Below, piece after piece: positions 26,505-33,323 of a stretch of 33,323 nt of DNA. The DNA lies in contig JACPOE010000044.1 in assembly GCA_016185105.1 (NCBI GenBank), positions 19,731-53,053 on the forward strand, read 5' to 3'. A program made the position numbers and the translations under genes. Each line of letters begins with the position of its first letter. Within the stretch, counting starts at the first letter, position 1. The notes beneath the pieces were generated by a model that did not search any database, was not told where the DNA came from, and saw only the letters and a list, made by a program, of their open reading frames with translations. Origin of the DNA: Bdellovibrio sp. (lineage in GTDB: Bacteria > Bdellovibrionota > UBA1018).

Positions 26505-27270
26505 ATCCGAGTCTTCAAATTCTACGCCCGCTTCTCAAAACAAAGAAGGGCATATCCTGAGAGCCGAAAACCTTGTTAAAAGCTATAAGGGTCGATCGGT
26601 TGTTAAGGAAGTTTCATTCGAGGTCAAGGGAGGCCAAATCGTCGGCCTGTTAGGCCCGAATGGAGCCGGAAAAACAACCTCCTTCTACATGGTGGTCGGA
26701 CTGATCGCTCCCGACAAAGGCCATGTATTCCTAGACGGACAAAACATCACCCACTGGCCAATGCACAAACGAGCTCGAACTGGAATCGCCTACCTTCCCC
26801 AAGAGGCCTCCGTTTTCCGGAGAATGACGGCTGAAGAAAATATTTTAAGTGTCCTTGAAACGCTTCCTCTCACTCAAAGTGAAAGACAAGACCGATTGCA
26901 CCGCCTTTTAGATGAATTTAGCATCAACCCTATTGCCCGACAAAAAGCCTACACCCTTTCAGGTGGAGAGCGCCGCCGGGTAGAGGTCGCTCGTGCTTTG
27001 GCGCTCAACCCCGTATTCCTTTTGCTAGATGAACCATTTGCAGGTATTGATCCCATCGCGGTAGGGGATATTCAGCGAATGATCCAACTGCTAAAGAAAA
27101 GGGGAATTGGAATCTTGATTACAGATCATAACGTGCGGGAAACATTGGAGATTTGTGATTTGGGTTATTTATTGAGTGATGGTAAAATTCTAGAGAAGGG
27201 GACTCCGGCCCAAATCGCAGCTAGCCGTACGGCGCGCGAAACCTATTTAGGAGAAAATTTTCAGTTCTGA
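26482..27270 (+). CDS. lptB: LPS export ABC transporter ATP-binding protein LptB
   Basis: Cytoplasmic ATPase that powers LptFG-LptC extraction of LPS from the inner membrane. All nucleotide-binding elements are present: Walker [10 protein letters not shown]-loop [18 protein letters not shown] (an LptB hallmark), signature [15 protein letters not shown], Walker [14 protein letters not shown] and the H-loop [10 protein letters not shown]. The 262 residues include about 25 extra polar N-terminal residues. It overlaps the end of lptC/A and is followed by rpoN, the conserved lptA-lptB-rpoN-hpf order. Confidence 0.96.
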   Translation: MTNQTHPESESSNSTPASQNKEGHILRAENLVKSYKGRSVVKEVSFEVKGGQIVGLLGPNGAGKTTSFYMVVGLIAPDKGHVFLDGQNITHWPMHKRARTGIAYLPQEASVFRRMTAEENILSVLETLPLTQSERQDRLHRLLDEFSINPIARQKAYTLSGGERRRVEVARALALNPVFLLLDEPFAGIDPIAVGDIQRMIQLLKKRGIGILITDHNVRETLEICDLGYLLSDGKILEKGTPAQIAASRTARETYLGENFQF

Positions 27271-27311
27271 TCGTCTCGGCGGAAGGTTAGACCTAGAAGG
27301 TAAAAAATTCC

Positions 27312-28211
27312 ATGGCATTAGAGATTAAACAGAGTCTGAGATTAAGCCAGCAGCTAGTCATGACACCTCAGCTGCAGCAAGCGATTAAGCTCCTGCAGCT
27401 CAATAGAATGGAGCTCCAGGAAGTCGTCACTCAGGAGATGATGGAAAATCCAATCCTGGAGGAGGTCTCGGAGTCATCAGAAGCGGAAACTGAAACAGCC
27501 TCTTCTGAAATCAGCACCGAAAATAATCCTGAGGCCGAACAACAGCGAGATGAAGAATCCTTTATCAAACCAACCTCGCAGGAAGAGCAATTGGCTGCTC
27601 CTAAGGACGACTTCAACTGGGAGTCCTACGTTGAAGAATTCAATTCGACGTCCAGCTCAGCACCTTCGATGCGGGAAATTAATGAAGAACTTCCTGGATT
27701 CGAAAATGTTCTAACAAAGACAACCAGCTTAGAAGAACACCTGATGTGGCAACTTTCGATGGTCGCACTCGAACCTAATGAGCGAAAGCTCGGCGAGCTG
27801 ATCATTGGCAACCTTTCAGACGATGGCTATTTAAATGCTACGCTAGAGGACCTCGCCAGAGAAACCGGCCTTGAGATTGAGGACGCCGAAGAGGTCCTTA
27901 AGATTATTCAAAATTTCGACCCCATTGGAGTCGGCTCTCGGAACCTTCAAGAGTGCCTTTCGGTTCAATCGAAGTTCATGGAGCCCCGGCACCCTTTGGT
28001 CGAACAGATCATCGACTCCCACCTCGGGGACCTTGAAAAGAAAAATTATAACGCAATCGCAAAGACATTGGACACGCCTCTAGAAAAGGTGATTGAAGCG
28101 ACTCGCTTAATTATGGACTTGGAGCCGAAACCGGGTCGCTCTTTTGTCTCCGCCGACACCCAATATATTCCCCCGATATATACGTCTACAAGGTCGCCGA
28201 CGAATTCATGA
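27312..28211 (+). CDS. rpoN: Sigma-54 (RpoN), N-terminal part before a frameshift
   Basis: Alternative sigma factor that works with AAA+ enhancer-binding proteins. Region I is clear (LRLSQQLVMTPQLQQAIKLL, ELQEVVTQEMMENPILEE). An acidic region II of about 70 residues follows, then the core-binding domain (SLEEHLMWQLSMV, IGNLSDDGYL, FDPIGVGSRNLQECL, ATRLIMDLEPKPGRSF). At the C5 run 28170-28174 the frame breaks. After IPP the reading becomes unrelated residues and stops at 28211, whereas the family continues with the other frame. One added base restores a 495-residue RpoN. It follows lptB by 41 bp. This may be a sequencing error, a contingency tract or a true mutation. Confidence 0.9.
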   Translation: MALEIKQSLRLSQQLVMTPQLQQAIKLLQLNRMELQEVVTQEMMENPILEEVSESSEAETETASSEISTENNPEAEQQRDEESFIKPTSQEEQLAAPKDDFNWESYVEEFNSTSSSAPSMREINEELPGFENVLTKTTSLEEHLMWQLSMVALEPNERKLGELIIGNLSDDGYLNATLEDLARETGLEIEDAEEVLKIIQNFDPIGVGSRNLQECLSVQSKFMEPRHPLVEQIIDSHLGDLEKKNYNAIAKTLDTPLEKVIEATRLIMDLEPKPGRSFVSADTQYIPPIYTSTRSPTNS

Positions 28212-28798
28212 TTGTCTTGAATGAAGACGGCATGCCGAAGCTCAGAATTTCTCCTTACTACAGGAATATTTTAGCCTCAGCACAGAAAGAGCAAAACAAA
28301 GTCACTAAAGAATACGTACAGGACAAGCTACGATCGGCGATATGGCTCATCCGATCTATTCATAACCGCCAAAAAACAATTTACAAAGTGACTGAAGCCA
28401 TTGTTCGTCGGCAACGTGACTTTTTTGAAAAAGGAATTCAGCATCTTAAGCCGCTCATTCTAAAGGATGTTGCCAATGATATCGGAATGCATGAGTCGAC
28501 CATTTCACGGGTAACCACGAACAAATTTGTCCATACGCCAGTCGGAATTTTCGAATTGAAATACTTCTTTAACTCGAGCATTAATGCTGCTGACGGAAGC
28601 GATTCCCTTGCTAGTGAGGCTGTGAAGGAAAAAATCCGGCAAATGATTCAAAAGGAAGATCAAAAAGCGCCATTGTCGGACCAGAGAATTGTCGAACTCC
28701 TTAGGAACGACAATATTGAAATTGCCCGACGCACAGTAGCGAAGTATCGAGATATGCTAGGAATCCTTTCATCCGGAAAACGGAAAAAAATCATCTAA
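28208..28798 (+). CDS. rpoN: Sigma-54 (RpoN), C-terminal part after the frameshift
   Basis: Carries the rest of sigma-54: MIVLNEDGMPKLRISPYYRN, the long helix around RSAIWLIRSIHNRQKTIYKV, the helix-turn-helix MHESTISRVTTNKFVHTP that reads the -12 element, and the RpoN box IARRTVAKYRDMLG for the -24 element. Its ATG at 28208 overlaps the stop of the first part as ATGA, so re-initiation is conceivable. However, the true coding sequence runs back at least 11 codons further, to the C-run at 28174. The missing bridging residues make an intact gene with a one-base deletion the simplest reading. Confidence 0.9.
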   Translation: MIVLNEDGMPKLRISPYYRNILASAQKEQNKVTKEYVQDKLRSAIWLIRSIHNRQKTIYKVTEAIVRRQRDFFEKGIQHLKPLILKDVANDIGMHESTISRVTTNKFVHTPVGIFELKYFFNSSINAADGSDSLASEAVKEKIRQMIQKEDQKAPLSDQRIVELLRNDNIEIARRTVAKYRDMLGILSSGKRKKII

Positions 28799-28848
28799 CA
28801 ATCGCCTCTGAAAACAGTCATGAGGCGAAGTAAATAAGGGAGACATTT

Positions 28849-29142
28849 ATGAACTTGAACATCAGCTTTAAAAACATGAATTCTAGCGACGCCATGAAAG
28901 AATTTATCCGCGAAAAATCCGAGAGTCTGAAGAAATATTTTCAAGGCAAGGTATCTGTGACCTGGACCCTGTCGATGGAAAATCAATCCCGTGTTGCACA
29001 CTGCCACGCTGTTGGAAATTCAATGGACTATTTCGGCGATGGAGACACGGAAGACTTCAAAGCTTCGGTCGATTTAGCTCTAGATAAGATTGAAAAACAG
29101 ATTCGCAAACACAAAGAAATTGTAAAAAATCACAAAGCCTAA
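28849..29142 (+). CDS. hpf: Ribosome hibernation promoting factor, short form
   Basis: Binds the 30S decoding region and promotes ribosome dimers or silencing in slow growth. The 97-residue product has the S30AE fold pattern NLNISFKNMNSSDAMKEFIREK, then SVTWTLSMENQSRVAHCHA and the last helix ASVDLALDKIEKQIRKHK. It lacks the C-terminal dimerisation domain of long HPF. GGAG lies seven bases before the ATG. It follows rpoN, as in many proteobacteria. Its stop TAA overlaps the stop of the opposite-strand barrel gene. Confidence 0.94.
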   Translation: MNLNISFKNMNSSDAMKEFIREKSESLKKYFQGKVSVTWTLSMENQSRVAHCHAVGNSMDYFGDGDTEDFKASVDLALDKIEKQIRKHKEIVKNHKA

Positions 29143-30791
29143 AAAGAAAAAGATACCCCCGCTGAAGCGACGTAGCGATTGTATTGGTAAGTACTGACGA
29201 CTTGAGAATCCCCGCACGCTACGTTATCCAGGGTGTATTGAAATTCCCCATAGATACTTAGCGGACCTGTACCTAATTTATAGGTTGGGTAAAATCCAAA
29301 ACTGAAGAGAGTATCGAACCGCTGAGGATTTGGGCGGCGATCGTAACGAGCGTAGCCGACCGAGGCAGTAAAATAGCCTCGGAATTTTTCGCTAAAATAA
29401 AGGCTATTATTTGCTTCCAGAGCTAGCGTCATCGAGTTGAATTCGGTCCCAGTGGTATTATTGTAGTCGAAAAGCAGAGATATGCCTGGATTCCAGAATC
29501 TTCGGCCTTCATCGTTGCGTAGGGAAATTTTCGTGTTGTAGTCCACCCCAGAACGTTGATTTGTTGAGGATGGATCTAAAAGCAGGTCAGTGAAAAACCG
29601 TTCAGGAACAAAGTTGGCTTCCACATTAAGCACTAGTTTTGGACGCATTTCATACTTAATATAAGGACCAATCGTCAGCAGAGCGCTGTAAGTTGTAAAG
29701 ATTCGATTATTGCTGCTATCTGGCTGATCCTGCAGAGTATAACTTAACCCGCCTTTTATGCCGTAACCCGTGCGAGCCAAAGCCCCTTTAGTCACATATA
29801 GGGTGAGATCATGTGTGAAATACTCGCCGTTTAGAGTCGCTGAATTGAAATTGATATTTAAAGACGTTCGGTAGATCGGCAAAAACTGAACCTCCTTAAG
29901 GGGAGAAGAGAAATATCCGATGCTCCCAGCAAAATTCTCCTTCAACGTCGCCGCTCCGGTAGGGGTGGAAGAACTGGTAACACCAGAAACTCCCGAGCCT
30001 AAAGCAAGCACGTTACTATCGTAAGCGGTTGATAATCCCGCCGAGCCAAAGTACCCACTCTTATGAAAAGGCCTCAGCGCGGCTTCCGCACTCCGATAGA
30101 CTTCGGCGGTCACTTTTCTTCGCTGCGGAGAGCTGTCCTGTGCGTACCTAGGTTTTCGACTCTCGTCTAAAGCATCCCGAAAGCTTTGGATCGCAGCGGA
30201 AGTAGCCCCTTGTCGAAGGTAAATCTGACCTAAGTAAAGCTGAGAGGCTCCGCGTAAGTCTTCGAATCCCGACTCTAGAACAAAATTAAAATGCTTTTCA
30301 GCTTCTCTAAGCTGGTTATCTTTCAAAGCGAGCTGGCCTAGAAAATACTTACAGGGTGCCAGATTCACGCCCGCCTGAAAGGTTTTCTCCAAAAGCCCCT
30401 TAGCTTCCTCGTCATTCCCCTCATGGAGACGAATCAACGCCAACTCGAAATAATAGGGAGCCACATCTTTCGGAGTCTTTCCTTCGCTTTCCCTGAGACG
30501 AATCAATTTCTGATAGAGATCTGCTGATCCGCCCTCATCCTGGTTATTCTTCAGAACCAAAGCGGTCAACTCCATGAACTCTGGAGTGTCTGGATTTTGT
30601 TTCATTAGATCATTTAAAATCTGTAACGCTCGATTATAGTCTCGGCCATTGTAGGCCAAAACAGCATCTGCATACACCGGCTCGAGGGCTGAGGAAATTT
30701 CTGCTCGAGCAGCGCCTGATATTCCAAAAATACCTAACAACAAAAAATAAATAATTTTATTCTTGCCCACTTGTCCAGAGATCTTAACCAA
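29139..30791 (-). CDS. TPR plus outer-membrane beta-barrel protein (Slam-like architecture)
   Basis: A 550-residue exported protein. The signal peptide ends AARA after the hydrophobic run IIYFLLLGIFGISG. Residues about 30-215 are tetratricopeptide-type helices (for example AYNGRDYNRALQILNDLMKQN and AEKHFNFVLESG). The rest is a barrel starting GYFGSAGLSTAYDSNVLAL and ending in alternating strands with a terminal Phe (GVSFSF), the usual BAM signal. TPR followed by a barrel with a YDSNV entry strand resembles the DUF560/Slam surface-lipoprotein exporters, but other TPR-barrel families exist. The start is unsure: TTG at 30791 or GTG at 30770, both with weak ribosome sites. It diverges from the FecR gene with almost no spacer. 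Confidence 0.75.
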   Translation of the reverse strand: MVKISGQVGKNKIIYFLLLGIFGISGAARAEISSALEPVYADAVLAYNGRDYNRALQILNDLMKQNPDTPEFMELTALVLKNNQDEGGSADLYQKLIRLRESEGKTPKDVAPYYFELALIRLHEGNDEEAKGLLEKTFQAGVNLAPCKYFLGQLALKDNQLREAEKHFNFVLESGFEDLRGASQLYLGQIYLRQGATSAAIQSFRDALDESRKPRYAQDSSPQRRKVTAEVYRSAEAALRPFHKSGYFGSAGLSTAYDSNVLALGSGVSGVTSSSTPTGAATLKENFAGSIGYFSSPLKEVQFLPIYRTSLNINFNSATLNGEYFTHDLTLYVTKGALARTGYGIKGGLSYTLQDQPDSSNNRIFTTYSALLTIGPYIKYEMRPKLVLNVEANFVPERFFTDLLLDPSSTNQRSGVDYNTKISLRNDEGRRFWNPGISLLFDYNNTTGTEFNSMTLALEANNSLYFSEKFRGYFTASVGYARYDRRPNPQRFDTLFSFGFYPTYKLGTGPLSIYGEFQYTLDNVACGDSQVVSTYQYNRYVASAGVSFSF

Positions 30792-30811
30792 GCTAGATTT
30801 TGAATCAATGA

Positions 30812-31696
30812 TTCTTTTTTCAATATTCTTTATGCACAGTAATCAGTCTCAATGGCGAAGTAAAAGTTCAGATTCCGGCAAACGCGGCACTTCCGGCTAG
30901 CACCCAAGACCTTCATCCCGGTGACAAACTTCATGCTGGTGAGCAGATTAAAACTGGAGCTGACGGTTCTATTAAAATCATGCTTACGGATCGGAGTATT
31001 ATCGATTTGGGAGCAGGATCTACCTTCAAGCTCGACGAGTACAATCTAAAAAATGGAGAAGACCGCACTGTTACGATGACCCTGAGTCAGGGCAAACTTC
31101 GAAACTCGATTACAAAACCTGTAAAGACCCCTGGCCGGTTTATCATTCGGACTGGCGCGGCCATTATGGGCGTCAGAGGAACTGAGTTTATTGTGAGTGC
31201 CATGCCCAATGCCGGTCAGCTGACCACCCAAGTTACGGTCATCCACGGAACGGTCGACTATGCGCCTCGTGTTGGCCCACCCGGCCCCCCTATTCAACTA
31301 GGAGAGGGGCGTCAACTGACCGTTTCAAATCACCTTGGCACCGATGGCCGCGTCCTAGCAAGTGCCCAGCCCGCAGCGCCACAGGTCACCCGTTTGCAAG
31401 CCGCGGAAGTTCAAGCTGTTGCACATGAAGCGCACGTGGCCGATACCACCTTTCAAAAAGCTGTTGTTGTGGAAAAAAACAACCAAGGTCCCACTGTCGC
31501 AGGAGCACCCCCAGGCAGCACCTTGGTTGCCATGGCCCGGTCTTTTGCCCCACCCCCGCCTCCGCCGCCTCCTGCTTTTGGAAACATGGGTGCTCCGGGA
31601 ACTGGAATTGGGTTTCTGCCTCCCACCACTAATCCGACCGCTGCGCGACCTCCTCTGGGAATACCCGTCAACGTGAAGGTAAATTTTAAACCATGA
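30812..31696 (+). CDS. FecR-domain protein with missing start and signal peptide
   Basis: The FecR domain runs from TVISLNGEVKVQ (about 30836) through HPGDKLHAGEQIKTGADGSI, MLTDRSIIDLGAGSTFKL and the GRFIIRTGAAIMGVRGTEFIV strand pair. It is followed by a Gln/Ala-rich segment and a proline-rich tail (eight prolines in a row near 31548-31571). In this frame no ATG, GTG or TTG lies between the stop at 30809 and the ATG at 30980, which is inside the domain. A frame-1 ATG at 30808 could supply only about ten residues after a one-base correction. Such proteins are normally exported, so the 5' end appears deleted or frameshifted. It couples to the lipoprotein gene by ATGA. No sigma factor or TonB receptor is adjacent, so it is probably not a FecIR regulator. 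Confidence 0.75.
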   Translation, partial: FFFQYSLCTVISLNGEVKVQIPANAALPASTQDLHPGDKLHAGEQIKTGADGSIKIMLTDRSIIDLGAGSTFKLDEYNLKNGEDRTVTMTLSQGKLRNSITKPVKTPGRFIIRTGAAIMGVRGTEFIVSAMPNAGQLTTQVTVIHGTVDYAPRVGPPGPPIQLGEGRQLTVSNHLGTDGRVLASAQPAAPQVTRLQAAEVQAVAHEAHVADTTFQKAVVVEKNNQGPTVAGAPPGSTLVAMARSFAPPPPPPPPAFGNMGAPGTGIGFLPPTTNPTAARPPLGIPVNVKVNFKP

Positions 31697-32892
31697 GAAC
31701 ACTTTCTCTTCTGTCTGCATTTGCTCTGGTACTTTCGGGCTGTAGCTTGGTCCCAAATACCTCTCGTCCGGTAGGACTAACCCTTCACATGCCGTTTGCC
31801 CCTCAGGAAGAATCTCTTCGACTGGGGACACTAGCTGACCTGCCCGGGTTTCCAACGGGGCCTGTTTCCCCCCCGACTAGTCTGACAGGGTTTGACTGCT
31901 ATGCTTTCAATATCTTTGGACCAGGAATTAACGGTGACCTTCTAGGTGCCGGGTCAAACAATATTCCCCCTGCGGGGTGTTCTTATCTTGGGATTAGCTC
32001 AGTTCTTCTTCCCCCTTCGCAGACCACAGCTACCCTTGTTATTCCGAGCGGCCCAACCCGCACTGTTCAAGCGATTGGCATTGCTACAGGAAATGGTTGT
32101 CCTGCCACAGGTAGCCTTAGGGATTACCTCGGCGCGTTGAAATCTACTTACGGCACAGGCCCCCTGCCCGTAATTCTGACGGAATTAGGAAAAACTACCG
32201 CTGATATTTTTCAAGATTCTATTGTTAATGTTCAAAATACTTTCGCTTCCGGGACTACGTCTACTAATGGCTTCCCTTTTCACTGTCCAGCCGTCACAAC
32301 TCCTGGGACTATTCTGCCGTTGGTTGCCGGATTCAGGGGTGAGGTCATTAATGGGACTTTTTCTGAGACTTTTTCTAACAATTTACCCCCTTCTGGATTG
32401 GTTGCCATTTCCAATGCAGAGGTCACCACTCTTTCCAATCCGTTTAATACAACACCCGTTTTCGTGACCACTCCAGCGTCGAGCTATTTTGAAAGGCTAG
32501 ATCTTGTTTTCAACACAGCCTCGGTGAACCTGTCGGCATTTTCAACGGTGCTCGTAGAGGCGATGATTGTTGGAGGATTGAGCCCTCAACTGGCAACAGT
32601 GTGTACCGCTCCAGCCTCGTTAACCACTCCCGGTGCTGAAATTCGAATTTACGATCCAGTCGCGGCGGCTTGGACCCCGACAAACTCAATAAACACAACG
32701 ACAACCTTTCAGGGAGTGTCTTTTGTCGCATCAAAAGTTCCTCTACAGATGGCGGTGACTGAAACCGGAACACCAGCTGGGACCTATCTGCATGTTTCAA
32801 TTCGGTCTCAACAGGCAACTTCGGGATCAATTACCTGCTCGACAGTAGGCGTAAAGTTTATTCGAGTATCGTTAATCCCGTCCAGTAACTGA
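31693..32892 (+). CDS. Secreted lipoprotein of unknown function
   Basis: A 399-residue lipoprotein: the signal RTLSLLSAFALVLSGC places the lipidated cysteine at residue 17, followed by Ser, which favours transport to the outer membrane. The mature part is rich in Ser, Thr, Pro, Gly and beta-prone residues, with several cysteines (for example in GFDCYAFNIFGPG, AGCSYLG and GNGCPAT) that could form disulfides. I do not recognise a family. It overlaps the FecR-domain gene by four bases and is likely translated with it. The nearby TPR-barrel protein could be its surface exporter, which is a guess from architecture. Confidence 0.8.
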   Translation: MRTLSLLSAFALVLSGCSLVPNTSRPVGLTLHMPFAPQEESLRLGTLADLPGFPTGPVSPPTSLTGFDCYAFNIFGPGINGDLLGAGSNNIPPAGCSYLGISSVLLPPSQTTATLVIPSGPTRTVQAIGIATGNGCPATGSLRDYLGALKSTYGTGPLPVILTELGKTTADIFQDSIVNVQNTFASGTTSTNGFPFHCPAVTTPGTILPLVAGFRGEVINGTFSETFSNNLPPSGLVAISNAEVTTLSNPFNTTPVFVTTPASSYFERLDLVFNTASVNLSAFSTVLVEAMIVGGLSPQLATVCTAPASLTTPGAEIRIYDPVAAAWTPTNSINTTTTFQGVSFVASKVPLQMAVTETGTPAGTYLHVSIRSQQATSGSITCSTVGVKFIRVSLIPSSN

Positions 32893-32897
32893 TAACA

Positions 32898-33323
32898 CTA
32901 GTCTGCCAGCTCAACGACTCGTCCATCATCAATTGCCACGATGACTCTGAGCTTTGTCCCTTCCAAAACACGATGGGCGTAGAAATAGGCTTCCTCATCA
33001 GAGGGCAAATCAATGGTGTCCAAAGACTTTCCATCGAACCCCATCCGCAGGAGCTGATTCTTACGAACTTTGGGATTGCCCGTCGTTTTTTCAGTCCGCG
33101 ACTGGGAACCTTCGACTCCAAAAAATACCGAATTTCTTCCAGTAACAAACGGATGGTAGTAAACAGCCCTATGAGGCTCATTTCTAGCCCATTCTGCTAT
33201 TTTTTCCTGCTGCCGAAAACCCAATCCTCCTAGGACCTGACTCTCAGAGGCACTGGCATAAAAAATACGATCCCCATCGGGACTCATTTCTACCTGTGTG
33301 GCCTGAACGGACAAAGATCGTTT
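32898..33323 (-). CDS. Beta-propeller (TolB/WD40-like) protein, 5' end beyond window
   Basis: The last 141 or so residues of a gene that enters from the right edge. The frame is open to base 33323, and the TTG at 33314 is probably internal. One propeller-repeat motif is visible (EMSPDGDRIFYAS), and the later FGVEGSQSRTE, LLRMGFDGKSLDTIDLP and LRVIVAIDDGRVVELAD also look like blades with sequence about displayed values. The N-terminus cannot be judged. It converges on the lipoprotein gene with five bases between stops. Confidence 0.65.
   Translation of the reverse strand, partial: KRSLSVQATQVEMSPDGDRIFYASASESQVLGGLGFRQQEKIAEWARNEPHRAVYYHPFVTGRNSVFFGVEGSQSRTEKTTGNPKVRKNQLLRMGFDGKSLDTIDLPSDEEAYFYAHRVLEGTKLRVIVAIDDGRVVELAD

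Noticed and set aside
28165-28211. Programmed -1 frameshift in rpoN
   Set aside because: The C5 tract is not a good slippery heptamer in frame and no clear stimulatory hairpin was seen; an indel is simpler, though slippage is not excluded.
31355-31855. 166-residue minus-strand open frame
   Set aside because: Antisense to the Pro-rich FecR tail and the lipoprotein start; composition is that of a shadow.
1-33323. Mobile elements, prophage, CRISPR array or restriction system
   Set aside because: No transposase, integrase, phage protein, spaced direct repeats or defence gene was seen; the content is ordinary housekeeping plus envelope genes.

Overview
The window looks like a chromosome segment from a Gram-negative bacterium, most likely Bdellovibrionota or a close former-deltaproteobacterial relative. 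This rests on Lpt lipopolysaccharide-export genes, outer-membrane barrels, lipoproteins and sigma-54, together with a complete-looking lower mevalonate pathway in place of any visible MEP gene. The phylum is an inference from gene content. I see no insertion sequence, phage gene or CRISPR array. Genes are packed tightly, with many 4-30 nt overlaps.

Layout. 1-4363 (minus): a small acidic ORF, clpP, clpX and lon (cut by the left edge) form a proteolysis block. 4426-6588 (minus): murI, tryptophan 2,3-dioxygenase and an acyl-CoA thioesterase overlap one another. 6650-7394 (plus): a small unknown gene and a DUF1285 gene. 7397-12955 (minus): arginine decarboxylase, 4-hydroxyphenylpyruvate dioxygenase, aminopeptidase P and a DusB-type tRNA dihydrouridine synthase. 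13003-14494 (minus): tRNA-Ile2(CAU), a C4 zinc-ribbon coiled-coil protein and RNase P RNA. 14579-15130 (minus): a small outer-membrane barrel. 15324-19818 (minus): the macromolecular-synthesis operon rpsU-yqeY-dnaG-rpoD. 19909-25092 (minus): the isoprenoid operon fni-hmgR-pmk-mvaD-mvk. 25206-29142 (plus): an lptC-lptA fusion, lptB, rpoN (frameshifted) and hpf. 29139-32892: a TPR/beta-barrel outer-membrane protein (minus) diverging from a FecR-domain protein and a lipoprotein (plus). 32898-33323 (minus): the end of a beta-propeller-like gene.

How the genes work together. HmgR, mevalonate kinase, a divergent GHMP kinase, diphosphomevalonate decarboxylase and type 2 isomerase together turn HMG-CoA into IPP and DMAPP. 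LptC/A and LptB would form the periplasmic bridge and the ATPase of LPS export. ClpX/ClpP and Lon are the main ATP-dependent proteases.

The most striking observation is that clpX lacks, in frame, about 64 codons holding the Walker A P-loop and the GYVG pore loop, while everything around the gap is well conserved. Two further lesions are a one-base frameshift in a C5 tract of rpoN and a FecR-domain gene with no usable start codon or signal peptide. These may be real biology or assembly errors. Checking reads across the three sites is the first thing to do.
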